From Azospirillum soli (lineage in GTDB: Bacteria; Pseudomonadota; Alphaproteobacteria; Azospirillales; Azospirillaceae), in contig NZ_JAGINQ010000020.1 of NCBI RefSeq assembly GCF_017876165.1, forward strand, positions 1-64,000: a DNA stretch of 64,000 nt, written 5' to 3'. The notes beneath the pieces were generated by a model. The model had not been told where the DNA came from. It saw only the letters and a program-made list of their open reading frames with translations, and did no database searches. Position 1 is the stretch's first letter; each line of letters starts with the position of its first letter. Of this stretch, positions 16,938 through 26,855 are shown piece by piece. Both the position numbers and the translations under genes were made by a program.

Positions 16938-18068
16938 TCACCCAGCGTCCACCCGTTCGACCAGCGTGTATTTGGTGATGAAGCCCACCCGTTCGTCCGT
17001 GCCGCGGAAATCCACGGTCGCCTCCGGGGGCGGTGTGGCGTCCTCACCGTAGGCCTCGACGCAGGTGGCGCGAACCGCCGGCAAGGCCGGATCGCGCCGG
17101 AAGGCCTCCAGCGCCGCGATCTCGGCGCCGCTGGCCCCGCCGATGCGCCAGGATTGTTCCAGCACACCGGAGCGTCGCCGCCCGCGCGAGTCCAACCCCT
17201 GAACCACGTCATAGTTGCGGCGCGACGCGAAGAAGCCGGGGAAACAGGCGGTCGCGGCCTCGTCGTAGGCACAGGCCTGCATCACCGCCAACCGCGCCGG
17301 CTCGGGAAGCTCAAGGCCGAGCACGGTGTCGAAGCCGCCCCGCCAGACCGTCAGGTCGGAGCCGCCGTAGACGGCCTTGCCGCCGTTGTCCGCTGTCAGG
17401 CGCTGCGTGCCATAATAGGTCGCCACGAGATCCCCGACACGCACCTGACCGACGCTGAAGGTCGTCACGTCGCCGAGATCTTCCTCCAGCACCAGACCGC
17501 ATTGGGACAGTTCGGTGGGATCGACCGCATCGAGCACGGCCGTCAATTCGGCGTCGTCGCGGGCGACGGCTTGCCCGCGCCCGCCCGTTTCGCGCACCGG
17601 CTTGACCCGCACCGGCCCACGGTCGAGCAGGCGCCGGCCGGCAAGACGCGCGTCCTCGGGGGTGAAGGCGGTGAAACCGGGCAGGACGACGTTCTCAACC
17701 CGCCGGCCCATGTCGATGGACCATCCGGCCGGCGCGACCGCGTCCGGTTCGACAAGCGGGTGGGTGATGGCCTTGGTGGCGACGAAGGCATGGGGGACGA
17801 CGCCGCCGAACAGGTCGTGTTCTCCCCGGATGCCCAGGGCGCTTGCCGCCTCCAGACCGATGAGGGTGTCGCTGGGAAGGACGTAGACGGGATCGTCGTA
17901 GCGACGGGCCGGATCGAACTCTTCGACCGACGCGAAGCCTTTGAGCGCGGCGAGCCTGTGCGCGATCGCGAGATGGGTGGCCCGTTCGTGGCTGCGCGCG
18001 TAACAGCGCTCGCCGGGCCGATACAGGACCACACCCCGGTCCGGCTGTGAGGGCACCTTCCGCGTCAT
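16938..18068 (-). CDS. DUF3182 family protein (ATP-grasp-like)
   Basis: The 376-residue protein matches DUF3182 in size and in features such as YVLPSDTLIG, HAFVATKAITHPLV, RVKPVRETGGRGQAV and LVLEEDLGDVTTFSVGQV, which resemble the lysine and acidic metal-binding elements of ATP-grasp ligases. It may ligate a carboxylate to an amine or thiol; the reaction is unknown. GGGAGG precedes the ATG at 18068. It is directly followed by an alpha/beta hydrolase gene, which could act on the product, an association worth testing. Confidence 0.82.
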   Translation of the reverse strand: MTRKVPSQPDRGVVLYRPGERCYARSHERATHLAIAHRLAALKGFASVEEFDPARRYDDPVYVLPSDTLIGLEAASALGIRGEHDLFGGVVPHAFVATKAITHPLVEPDAVAPAGWSIDMGRRVENVVLPGFTAFTPEDARLAGRRLLDRGPVRVKPVRETGGRGQAVARDDAELTAVLDAVDPTELSQCGLVLEEDLGDVTTFSVGQVRVGDLVATYYGTQRLTADNGGKAVYGGSDLTVWRGGFDTVLGLELPEPARLAVMQACAYDEAATACFPGFFASRRNYDVVQGLDSRGRRRSGVLEQSWRIGGASGAEIAALEAFRRDPALPAVRATCVEAYGEDATPPPEATVDFRGTDERVGFITKYTLVERVDAG

Positions 18069-18324
18069 CCTGCCTCCCGCAACAGTGCAACGCTGCAACA
18101 ACCGCTCCGTGACGGCTCCATTGCCTCTTTGATGGAAATAGATGTTACCGGCCACTTCCAAAGAGGGCTGGCGATGAGCGACCTGCGCGAGCGCCTGTCC
18201 CCGTGGGCATCCCGTGCGAATGGGCAGCGTTGTCCGCAGGGATGGCGGGGACCATCCTTCCTGGAGCGGAGAGCGCCATCAATATGGTGCGCGACCGATC
18301 TTCGGGCGATCAGGGAGAGCAACG

Positions 18325-18801
18325 ATGCGGCTTGACGGTTCCTGCCACTGCGGCGCGGTGCGGTTCTCGGTGGAGGCCTACGCACCGGTCCCGTATCTGC
18401 GCTGCCACTGTTCGATCTGCCGCAAGACGGCGGGCGGCGGCGGATACGCCATCAACCTGGGCGCCCGAGCCGACACGCTGGCGGTCACCGGTGAAGAGAA
18501 CATCACCGTTTTTCACGCCGTCATCGACGGCGACCCGAGCCCGGCCGAGCGCCGCTTCTGCGCGCGCTGCGGGTCGGCGCTGTGGCTGTGGGACCCGCGA
18601 TGGCCCGACCTCCTCCATCCGTTCGCGAGCGTCATCGACACGCCCCTGCCCGAGCCTCCGGCGCAGGTCCATATGATGCTGGGCTCAAAGGCCAACTGGG
18701 TGCGCGTCGATGCCAAACCGGACGAGGCGCGCCACGACGCCTATCCGTCGGAATCGCTTGAGGAATGGCACCGCGCCCACGGATTCCTCGCCAAGAACTG
18801 A
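18325..18801 (+). CDS. GFA family zinc-binding protein (glutathione-dependent formaldehyde-activating-like)
   Basis: A 158-residue protein with the zinc cysteine sets of the GFA fold: CHCGAVRF (about 7-14), CHCSICRKTAGG (about 31-42) and FCARCGSALW (about 77-86). Family members include glutathione-formaldehyde adduct synthase but most have unassigned reactions. The ATG at 18325 is preceded by GGGAGAG. The 256 bp between it and the divergent DUF3182 gene contain no convincing gene and presumably both promoters. Confidence 0.9.
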   Translation: MRLDGSCHCGAVRFSVEAYAPVPYLRCHCSICRKTAGGGGYAINLGARADTLAVTGEENITVFHAVIDGDPSPAERRFCARCGSALWLWDPRWPDLLHPFASVIDTPLPEPPAQVHMMLGSKANWVRVDAKPDEARHDAYPSESLEEWHRAHGFLAKN

Positions 18802-18903
18802 GCGCCGGTGCCCCTCGATTCCCCGTTTCCGGCGGCTTGGACGCAGAGTTCGTTTGCGTACCCACTTCCGCGCGCTACACTCGGGGAAACAAAAGGAGGG
18901 TCA

Positions 18904-19203
18904 ATGAGCACGCGACCGCAAGCCGTTTCCGCAACGCATGTCGAGAATGAGCGCACCCGCGTGACGGAATGGCGCCTCGTGCCCGGCGCCGAAACAGGAG
19001 CGCACGTCCACGAGTACGACTACGTAATCGTGCCGATCACGCCCGGCACCTTCCATATCGTGGACCCGGACGGCACGGTGCGGCAGTTCCCACTCGAACC
19101 CGGACGGTCCTATTTCCGCAAGGCCGGAGTCAGCCACAACGTCATCAACGACGGAAGCGCGGACATCGTGTTCGTCGAGGTCGAACTGCTTCAGGAGGGG
19201 TGA
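18904..19203 (+). CDS. Small cupin-domain protein
   Basis: The 99-residue protein is a single cupin barrel: GAETGAHVHEYDYVIVPITPG (metal histidines in HVHEYD) forms motif 1 and FRKAGVSHNVIND with a further histidine forms motif 2. Metal binding is likely but the reaction is unknown. AGGAGGG lies just before the ATG at 18904. It follows the GFA gene by 102 bp on the same strand and is followed by a hairpin, so the two may form a short operon. Confidence 0.85.
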   Translation: MSTRPQAVSATHVENERTRVTEWRLVPGAETGAHVHEYDYVIVPITPGTFHIVDPDGTVRQFPLEPGRSYFRKAGVSHNVINDGSADIVFVEVELLQEG

Positions 19204-19224
19204 GGCCCACCCGTTCCGCCGTCC

Positions 19225-19254
19225 GCCGACGCGCCGCCCCGGTGGCGCGTCGGC
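19225..19254. terminator. GC-rich terminator hairpin
   Basis: GCCGACGCGCC at 19225-19235 pairs perfectly with GGCGCGTCGGC at 19244-19254 around an 8-base loop. It lies 21 bp after the cupin stop and upstream of the alpha-2-macroglobulin gene. There is no strong T-run, so termination strength is uncertain. Confidence 0.6.
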
Positions 19255-19342
19255 GTGTTCCATATCCAACCTTTCGCCAGTCTCGTTGTGCGAACCGGAA
19301 ACTGCTAAGCTCCCGCGTCTCACAACCGGGGAAGAGCCCGCC

Positions 19343-22300
19343 ATGGTTCGTCTGCTCGCGCCGTTTGGGCTTTTCCTGCTCGTCCTTCTGTCCGCAACGG
19401 TGTCCTGGGCGCGCTTCGACCCTCCCGGACTGGCCGCCGACGCCGGGACCTACGCCACCGAATTGCGCCTGAAGGCGCCGCCGCAGGTCAGCCCGCAGCA
19501 GCGCGACAAGGCGGTGAAGGACGCCCAGGCCGCGCTGACCAAACGCGACTGGCCCAAGGTGGTGGCGGCGTTCGAGTCGGCCGTGGCGCTGGGCGCCGAC
19601 GGCACCGCGACCTGGATGGCGCTGTCGGAAGCATGGCTGGCCCTGCCCAAGCCGAACCGCGACCGCGCGCTTCAATCGGCCTACACCGCCTACGAGGTGG
19701 CCGCCGATCCGGCCGAGCAGGTGACCGCCCTGTGGCGCCTGACCACGCTGCTCGACGAGACCTTCTCCCAGCCGGAAACCGCGCTGCTGGCGGCGCGCGA
19801 GATCACGCAGGTGGTCAAGGACGCCGATCCCCCAGTCGATCTGAACGCCAGGGCGCCGGGGCTGGACGCGCGCATCGCGGCGCTGCGCCAGAAGGTCGGG
19901 CTGATCGTCAAATCGGTGCGGGTCGATTCCGACCAGACCGTGCCGCGCGCCTGCATCCGCTTCTCCGACGCGCTCAGCGCGCGGAAGGGCATCCATTTCA
20001 CCGATTTCGTGGCCCTAGAGCCGGCGGTGCCGAAGGCCCCCGTCGAGGCGCGCGGCGACACGCTGTGCATCGGCGGGCTGGCGCACGGCGTCGCCTACAC
20101 GGCCACGCTGCGTCAGGGGCTTCCGGGCACGGACAGGATGGCGCTGAAGGCCGATTCGGCGCAGCGTTTCCGCGTGTTCGACCGCAAGCCGCTGGCGGCC
20201 TTCCGTGGCAACGGCTTCATCCTGCCGCGCGCCGGAAGCGAGGGCATTCCGCTGGTCACCGTCAACCTGCCGGCGGTGACGCTGAAGGTGCTGCGCCTCA
20301 ACGACCGCGCGCTGGCCGCCCGCATCCGGAACCAGACGGTGACGGAAGCTCTCGGCGCTTACGACGCCGAAAACCTCGCCGACGGCGATGGCGAGCTGGT
20401 GTGGACGGGCCGCATGGATGTGGCCGGCGAGCGCAACCGCGAGGCCACCACCGCCATCCCCTTCCGCGAGCTGGTCCCCGCACCCAAGCCCGGCCTCTAC
20501 GCCGTGGTCGCGACGCCGGTGGACGTGCCGCAGCACGACATGCCCTACCCCCTCGCCACGCAGTGGGTGCTGGTTACCGACGTGGCGCTGACCAGCTTCC
20601 AGGGCGCGGACGGCATCACCGTCTTCGCACGCGCGCTGTCCACCGCCAAACCGATGCCGGGCGTCGAGGTGGCGCTGGTTGCCCGCAACAACGCCGAGCT
20701 GGCGCGCGTCACCACCGACGATCTCGGTCGCGCGCGCTTCGCGCCCGGTCTGGCGCGCGGCACCGGCGGCAACGCGCCGGTGGCGGCGATGGCCTACGCA
20801 GGCGCCGACTACGCCGTGCTGGACCTGACCACCGCCGCCTTCGACCTGTCCGACCGGGGCGTCGGCGGTCGGGCGGCGCCGGGGCCGATGGACGCCTTCG
20901 TCTACACCGACCGCGGCGTCTACCGGCAGGGCGAGACGGTCAATCTGGGCATCCTGCTGCGCGACGACCGGACGGAGGCGGTGGAGAATTTCCCCCTCAC
21001 CGTCAAGGTGCTGCGCCCCAGCGGCACCGAGTATTATTCCGGCCCGGCGCCGGCCGGCCCGCAGGGCAGCTTCTTCCTGCCGATCGCCCTGACCCGCACG
21101 GCGCCGCTCGGCGGCTGGACGGTGGAGGCCTACACCGACCCGAAGGGCCAGCCGGTCGGCCGCGCCACCTTCCAGGTCGACGATTTCGTGCCCGAGCGGC
21201 TGGCCGTGGACCTGACGCCGCCCGCCCCCTTCATCGAGCCGGGAAAGCCCTTCGACCTGCTGGTCCGGGGGCGTTTCCTCTACGGCCCGCCGGCCGCCGG
21301 CCTGCCCGGCACGGCGGAGGTGTCGGTGCAGGCCGACCCCGCCCCCTATCCCCAGCACAAGGGCTTCCGCTTCGGGCTGGTGACGGAGACGGTGAACGCC
21401 AAGCTCGAACAGCTCAGCGTTCCGACCAGCGACGCGAACGGCGAGGCGCGCGTTGCCGTCGCGCTGCCGGCGCTGCCGGACGTGACGCGCCCGCTGCGCG
21501 CCGAACTGCGGGTCACCATGGCGGAGCCCGGCGGCCGTCCGGCCCGCGCCAGCCTGAGCGTGCCCGTGCGCACCAAGGACCACGCGCTCGGCATCCGCCC
21601 CCGCTTCGACGGCCCCCGCCTCGGCGAAGGGCAGGAGGCGGCGTTCGACCTGATCGCGGTGGCGCCCGACGGCGCGGCCATCGCCAAGCCGGCCGTGGCG
21701 TGGGAGCTGATCGAGGAGCACACCACCTTCCAGTGGTACATGACCAACGGCCGCTACAGCTACCGCGCCACCACCCGCGACATCCCGCGCAAATCCGGCA
21801 CGCTGGACGTGGCCGCCGACCGGCCGGCGGCGCTCAATCTCGGCGCGCAGCCCTTCGGCCGCTACCGGCTGGAGGTCAGCGACAAGGCCACCGGGGTCGC
21901 CAGCTCCGTCCGGTTCCTGTCCGGCTGGGAGATGGCCGACGAGTCCGCCGACACGCCGGACAAGCTGGAGCTGGTCGCCGACAAGCCCGCCTACCGCCCC
22001 GGCGAGACGGCGAAGCTCCGCCTCAGCCCGCCCTTCGCGGGCGAGGTGCTGCTGACCGTCGCCACCGACCGGCTGCTCGACACGCGCGCCTTCAGCGTGC
22101 CGGCCGGCGGCACGACCGTCGATGTGCCGGTCGATCCCGCTTGGGGGCCGGGCGCCTACGTCACCGCGACGCTCTACCGCCCGCCGGTCGCCGGCAAGGA
22201 ACGCCAGCCCGTGCGCGCGCTGGGCGTGGCGTGGCTGGGGCTCGACCCGGCGGCCCGCCGCCTCGACGTGGCGCTGAACGCCCCGCCGGTGGTCCGCCCG

Positions 22301-24553
22301 CGCGGCCCGGTGACGGTGGAGCTGTCGGTGACGCCGGCCTTGGGCCAAGCCGAGGACGCCTATGTGACGCTGGCGGCGGTGGACGAGGGCATCCTGCGCC
22401 TCACCGGCTTCCCGTCGCCCGATCCGGGCCGGCAGTTCTTCGGCAAGCGGCTGCTCGGCCTCGACATCCGCGACGATTACGGCCGGCTGATCGAGGCGCT
22501 GGACGGCCCTTACGGCAAGCTGCGGGAGGGCGGTGACGCCAGCGGCGCGGCGCTGCCGGTGGTGCCCTTCACCGTCGTCTCGCTGTTCCAGGGACCGCTG
22601 AAGGTCGGGCCGGATGGCACGGTGCGCGCCACCCTGGACATCCCCGACTTCAACGGAGAGCTGCGGCTGATGGCGGTCGCCTGGTCCAAGGGCCGCGTCG
22701 GCTCGGCGTCGGGACGGCTCACCGTGCGCGACCCGCTGGTGGCGGAGGCGGTCATGCCGCGCTTCCTGGCGCCGGGCGACGATAGCCGCCTGACGCTGTC
22801 GCTGCACAACGTCGATGGTCCAGCCGGCACCTTCACCGTGGCCGTCACCGGCAACGAGGCGGCGGCGGTGGAGAACGGCGCGCTGACGCTCGACCTCGCG
22901 GCCGGCGAGCGGCGCAGCATCCCCCTGCCGTTCAAGGGCGTGACGGCCGGCATCGGCCGGGTCGATCTGGCGGTGACCGGATCGGACGGGGCGGCGGTGC
23001 GCCGCTCCTACGGCATCACCGTGCGCCCGTCCCGTCCGGTGGAGACGCAGTTCCTGACCCGCGAGCTGCCGCCGGGGGCCAGCGTGACGCTCGCCGCCGC
23101 CGACCTTGCGGCCTACGTGCCGGGCACCGCGACGCTGGCCGCCAGCTTCGGAACCGCGCCGCCGTTCGACGTAGCCGGCACGCTGCGGGCGCTCGACCGC
23201 TACCCCTTCGGCTGCCTGGAGCAGACCATCAGCCGGACGCTGCCGCTGCTGGCGGTGCGCGACGTGGAACTGGCCATCGGGGCCAACCCGGACGAGACGG
23301 CCGAGGTGCGCGTCGCGTCGACCATCGCCCGCACCCTCGACAAGCAACGCTACGACGGCGCCTTCGGCCTGTGGAGCGCCCGCGACGAGACGGACCCCTG
23401 GCTTACCGCCTACGCCGTGGAGTTCCTGGCCCGCGCCAAGGCCAAGGGCCACGCAGTGCCCGAAAAGCCGCTGGCCGACGCGCTGGCGTGGCTGCGCCAG
23501 CACGCCATCGACGGCGGGCGCGGGGAGGGGCAGCTCGCCAGCCGCGCCTACGCGCTGCACGTTCTGGCGTTGAGCGGCGTGTTGACGCCGGGGCCGGCGC
23601 GCTACTTCCACGATGCCTTCCTCGACCAGCTGCCGACCCCGCTCGCCAAGGGGCAGCTCGGCGCCGCGCTGGCCCGGCTGGGCGACCGCGAGCGGGCGGA
23701 AAGCGCCTTCTCGGCCGCCGTGGAGCGGCTGGCGCGCGAGCCGTGGCACGAGGATTACGGTTCCACCGTGCGCGACGCGGCGGCTCTGGTCACCCTGCTG
23801 GGCGAGACCGGCATGACGGGCAAGCGCCTGCCCGCGCTGCTCGACCGGCTGCCGGCCTCCGGCACGGCGGCGAAGCTGACCAGCACGCAGGAGAAGGCGT
23901 GGATCGTGCTGGCCGCCGAGACGCTGAGCCGGGGCGGCGCACCCCTGGAACTGACCGTCACCGGCGCTGCCAAGCCGAAGGGCGATCCCTTCAACCTGCT
24001 GCCCGACGCCGCCCAGCTCGGCCGTGGGGTGGAGGTGGGCAACGCGGGCAAGGCGGCGGTGTGGCAGGCGGTATCGGTGTCCGGCATTCCCGCGCAGCCA
24101 TCGCCGGCGGCGCGCGAGGGGCTGCGCATCAAGCGCAACTTCTTCACCCGCGACGGCCAGCCGCTGAACCTCGACCAGATCCGGCAGAACGACGTGTTCG
24201 TCGTGGTGCTGGAGGGCGAGGCTAGCACCAAGCTGTTCCATCAGGCCGCCATAACCCACCCGCTGCCCGCCGGATGGGAGATCGAGAATCCGCATCTCGG
24301 CGCCGCCGGCACCGACGATCTGCGCTGGCTGACCGACCTGACCCCGACGCGCACGGCGGAAGCGCGCGACGACCGCTACGTCGCCGCGCTGGACCTCACG
24401 GCGGAGGCGCCGACCTTCAAGCTGGCCTATCTGGTGCGCGCCGTGACCCCCGGCAGCTACGAGCTGCCCGGCGCGGTGGTGGAGGACATGTACAAGCCGC
24501 GCTTCTTCGCCCGGCAGGCCGCCGGGCGGATCGCCGTCCATCCGGTGGAGTAG
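19343..24553 (+). CDS. Bacterial alpha-2-macroglobulin (thioester protease trap)
   Basis: This 1736-residue protein has a signal peptide (about 1-24) and a series of macroglobulin domains, with the reactive thioester motif CLEQ at residues 1291-1294 inside YPFGCLEQTISR. Bacterial alpha-2-macroglobulins are thought to trap attacking proteases in the periplasm. There is no lipobox cysteine after the signal, unlike E. coli YfhM, so this form is probably soluble or held by the N-terminal segment. It is directly followed (3 bp) by pbpC, the typical partner that repairs the cell wall. Confidence 0.94.
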   Translation: MVRLLAPFGLFLLVLLSATVSWARFDPPGLAADAGTYATELRLKAPPQVSPQQRDKAVKDAQAALTKRDWPKVVAAFESAVALGADGTATWMALSEAWLALPKPNRDRALQSAYTAYEVAADPAEQVTALWRLTTLLDETFSQPETALLAAREITQVVKDADPPVDLNARAPGLDARIAALRQKVGLIVKSVRVDSDQTVPRACIRFSDALSARKGIHFTDFVALEPAVPKAPVEARGDTLCIGGLAHGVAYTATLRQGLPGTDRMALKADSAQRFRVFDRKPLAAFRGNGFILPRAGSEGIPLVTVNLPAVTLKVLRLNDRALAARIRNQTVTEALGAYDAENLADGDGELVWTGRMDVAGERNREATTAIPFRELVPAPKPGLYAVVATPVDVPQHDMPYPLATQWVLVTDVALTSFQGADGITVFARALSTAKPMPGVEVALVARNNAELARVTTDDLGRARFAPGLARGTGGNAPVAAMAYAGADYAVLDLTTAAFDLSDRGVGGRAAPGPMDAFVYTDRGVYRQGETVNLGILLRDDRTEAVENFPLTVKVLRPSGTEYYSGPAPAGPQGSFFLPIALTRTAPLGGWTVEAYTDPKGQPVGRATFQVDDFVPERLAVDLTPPAPFIEPGKPFDLLVRGRFLYGPPAAGLPGTAEVSVQADPAPYPQHKGFRFGLVTETVNAKLEQLSVPTSDANGEARVAVALPALPDVTRPLRAELRVTMAEPGGRPARASLSVPVRTKDHALGIRPRFDGPRLGEGQEAAFDLIAVAPDGAAIAKPAVAWELIEEHTTFQWYMTNGRYSYRATTRDIPRKSGTLDVAADRPAALNLGAQPFGRYRLEVSDKATGVASSVRFLSGWEMADESADTPDKLELVADKPAYRPGETAKLRLSPPFAGEVLLTVATDRLLDTRAFSVPAGGTTVDVPVDPAWGPGAYVTATLYRPPVAGKERQPVRALGVAWLGLDPAARRLDVALNAPPVVRPRGPVTVELSVTPALGQAEDAYVTLAAVDEGILRLTGFPSPDPGRQFFGKRLLGLDIRDDYGRLIEALDGPYGKLREGGDASGAALPVVPFTVVSLFQGPLKVGPDGTVRATLDIPDFNGELRLMAVAWSKGRVGSASGRLTVRDPLVAEAVMPRFLAPGDDSRLTLSLHNVDGPAGTFTVAVTGNEAAAVENGALTLDLAAGERRSIPLPFKGVTAGIGRVDLAVTGSDGAAVRRSYGITVRPSRPVETQFLTRELPPGASVTLAAADLAAYVPGTATLAASFGTAPPFDVAGTLRALDRYPFGCLEQTISRTLPLLAVRDVELAIGANPDETAEVRVASTIARTLDKQRYDGAFGLWSARDETDPWLTAYAVEFLARAKAKGHAVPEKPLADALAWLRQHAIDGGRGEGQLASRAYALHVLALSGVLTPGPARYFHDAFLDQLPTPLAKGQLGAALARLGDRERAESAFSAAVERLAREPWHEDYGSTVRDAAALVTLLGETGMTGKRLPALLDRLPASGTAAKLTSTQEKAWIVLAAETLSRGGAPLELTVTGAAKPKGDPFNLLPDAAQLGRGVEVGNAGKAAVWQAVSVSGIPAQPSPAAREGLRIKRNFFTRDGQPLNLDQIRQNDVFVVVLEGEASTKLFHQAAITHPLPAGWEIENPHLGAAGTDDLRWLTDLTPTRTAEARDDRYVAALDLTAEAPTFKLAYLVRAVTPGSYELPGAVVEDMYKPRFFARQAAGRIAVHPVE

Positions 24554-24556
24554 CGA

Positions 24557-26629
24557 ATGACTGGGCGAGGAGGCGCAAAACTATCTCTCTTCGTGAAAGG
24601 AGGGGTTTGTGCTCTTCTCATCCTCATCGCCTTCGCGCTCGACCGGCTGTTTCCGCCGGACCTGTCGCGCCTGGACGACCTGTCGGTCACCGTCACCGAC
24701 AGCAAGGACACGCCGCTCCGCGCCTTCACGAACGCCGCTGGCGCATGGCGCTTCCCCGCCACGCCCGACGCGGTGGCACCGCGCTTCACCGACCTGCTGA
24801 TCGCCTACGAGGACCGGCGCTTCCACGCCCATCCCGGCATCGACCCGCTGGCGGTGCTGCGCGCGGCGGGGCAGAACCTTGCGGCCGGGCGGGTGGTGTC
24901 CGGCGCCTCGACGCTCACCATGCAGGTGGTGCGGCTGCTGGAGCCCCGGCCCCGTACGCTGGGGTCCAAGCTGATCGAGGCCGCGCGCGCCGTGCAACTG
25001 GAGACGCGCTTTTCCAAAAGCGCGATTCTCGGCATGTACCTGACGCTGGCCCCCTATGGCGGCAACGTCGAAGGCATTCGGGCGGCGGCGCGGACTCTGT
25101 TCGGCAAGGAACCGGCGGAGCTGAGCACGGCGGAGGCGGCGTTGCTGGTCGCCCTGCCGCAATCGCCCACCCGGTTGCGTCCGGACCGCGCGGCGGAGCG
25201 GGCGCGGGCGGCGCGCGACAAGGTGCTGGACCGCGCCGTCGAGCAGGGCGTCCTCACCCCGCGCGCCGCGCAGGAGGCGAAGGCCGATCTGGTGCCCGAC
25301 CGCCGGATTCCCATGCCGGTCCTGGCCGCCCACCTCGCCGACCGGCTGAAGGCCCGCCATCCCGGCCGGCCGGTGCTGCCCACCACCCTCGACGGGCGGC
25401 TTCAGGAGGCGGTGGAGGGGCTGGCGCGCCGCACGCTGCCCGACCTGCACGAGCGCGCCGGTCTGGCGGTGCTGGTGGTGGAGAACCGCAGCCGCAGCGT
25501 GCTCGCCTACCTGGGGGCACCGGACTATTTCGACGAGCGCCGCGAGGGCGGGGTGGACATGGTGCGCGCCGTCCGCTCGCCGGGTTCGGCGCTCAAGCCC
25601 TTCATCTACGGTCTCGGATTCGACGACGGCCTGATCCATCCGCTGACGCAGATCGCCGACGTCTCCACCCGTTTCGGCGACTACGCGCCGCGCAACTTCG
25701 ACCGGGACTTCACCGGCGAACTGACGGTGCGCGACGCGCTCCAGCGCTCGCTCAACGTTCCGGCAGTGCTGGTGCTGGACAAGGTCGGGCCGATGCGCTT
25801 CGCCGACGCGCTGCGGCGGGCCGGGACACGGCTGGTGCTGCCGGCCGGGGCGGCGATGCCGGGGCTGCCGGTCGCGCTCGGCGGCGCCTCCACCAGCCTG
25901 TGGGACATGGCGACGCTCTACACCGCGCTGGCGCGCGACGGGCAGGCGGCGCCGCTGCGCGTCACGCGCGAGGCGGAAGACGGCCCGCCGACGCCGACGG
26001 CGGCGCTGCTCTCCCCCGCCTCCGCCCGGCAGGTCCTGGACATACTGGAGGGCGCGCCGCCGCCGCCCGGCGCGGTGCAGGCGGCCGAGGTGCGGCGGGC
26101 GGCGCCGCTGGCGCTGAAGACCGGCACCAGCTACGGCTTCCGGGACGCCTGGGCGTTCGGGGTCACCGGGCGCTTCACCGTGGGCGTCTGGGTCGGCCGG
26201 CCAGACGGCACGCCCAGCCCCGGCCGTTTCGGCCGCAACACCGCCGCGCCGCTGCTGCTCCGCGTCTTCGACCTGCTGCCGGAGGAGCCCGCCCCCGGTC
26301 CGCGCGTCGCGCAGGCGGCGCCCGACCTGCTGCGGCGCGTTGCCGCCAGCGCGGCGGCCGGCGCGCCGGAAACGGACCGGCTGCGGCTGGTCTTCCCGAC
26401 CGAGTCCATGGTGGTCGAGGCCGGCGCGGCGAACGGCGCGCCGTCGCCGCTGACCCTGTCCGCCTCGGGCGGGCAGCGGCCGCTGTCCTGGCTGGTGGAC
26501 GGCCGCCGCGTCGCCGTCTCATCAATCCGCCGCGACGCGGCGTGGCAGCCGGAGGGGCCGGGCTTCGTCCGCGTCACGGTGGTCGATGCGGACGGGCGAA
26601 GCGACAGTGCGGTGATCGAGGTGCGTTGA
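24557..26629 (+). CDS. pbpC: Penicillin-binding protein 1C
   Basis: The 690-residue bifunctional enzyme has one N-terminal membrane helix (about 14-30), a GT51 glycosyltransferase domain with the catalytic glutamate in AYEDRRFHAHPGID (about 85) and GASTLTMQVVRL, then a transpeptidase domain with S344-A-L-K347, S398-L-N400 and K521-T-G, and a C-terminal BiPBP-type domain (about 600-690). All active-site motifs are intact. The pairing with the alpha-2-macroglobulin gene upstream is conserved in many Gram-negatives and suggests joint defence and peptidoglycan repair. Confidence 0.96.
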   Translation: MTGRGGAKLSLFVKGGVCALLILIAFALDRLFPPDLSRLDDLSVTVTDSKDTPLRAFTNAAGAWRFPATPDAVAPRFTDLLIAYEDRRFHAHPGIDPLAVLRAAGQNLAAGRVVSGASTLTMQVVRLLEPRPRTLGSKLIEAARAVQLETRFSKSAILGMYLTLAPYGGNVEGIRAAARTLFGKEPAELSTAEAALLVALPQSPTRLRPDRAAERARAARDKVLDRAVEQGVLTPRAAQEAKADLVPDRRIPMPVLAAHLADRLKARHPGRPVLPTTLDGRLQEAVEGLARRTLPDLHERAGLAVLVVENRSRSVLAYLGAPDYFDERREGGVDMVRAVRSPGSALKPFIYGLGFDDGLIHPLTQIADVSTRFGDYAPRNFDRDFTGELTVRDALQRSLNVPAVLVLDKVGPMRFADALRRAGTRLVLPAGAAMPGLPVALGGASTSLWDMATLYTALARDGQAAPLRVTREAEDGPPTPTAALLSPASARQVLDILEGAPPPPGAVQAAEVRRAAPLALKTGTSYGFRDAWAFGVTGRFTVGVWVGRPDGTPSPGRFGRNTAAPLLLRVFDLLPEEPAPGPRVAQAAPDLLRRVAASAAAGAPETDRLRLVFPTESMVVEAGAANGAPSPLTLSASGGQRPLSWLVDGRRVAVSSIRRDAAWQPEGPGFVRVTVVDADGRSDSAVIEVR

Positions 26630-26855
26630 CCGGTCGAGCCGCCGGATGCCGCGTCACGGCGCGATTGGCGCCTTTGGGTTGCTTTTGCTCGAAAAGATGA
26701 AAATCAGCGCGTGCGGAGATGGGAAACTCTGTCGCATTGCGTATTGTATAGGACGAAGGTTCTAATCCTTTCGCTTGGTGACGCACGCGCACCCACGCCC
26801 GCCCCATGCACGAACCGGCCCGCATCTCGGGCTTTGGTATAAGGGCGAAACGGTC

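Noticed and set aside
18129-18335. A 68-codon frame between DUF3182 and GFA genes
   Set aside because: No ribosome site, no recognised family, and it runs into the GFA gene start in another frame; treated as promoter region.
20015-24541. A 1508-codon open frame on the minus strand
   Set aside because: It lies wholly opposite the alpha-2-macroglobulin gene and is a GC-bias shadow; its translation is rich in Arg, Gly, His and Gln with no recognisable domain.
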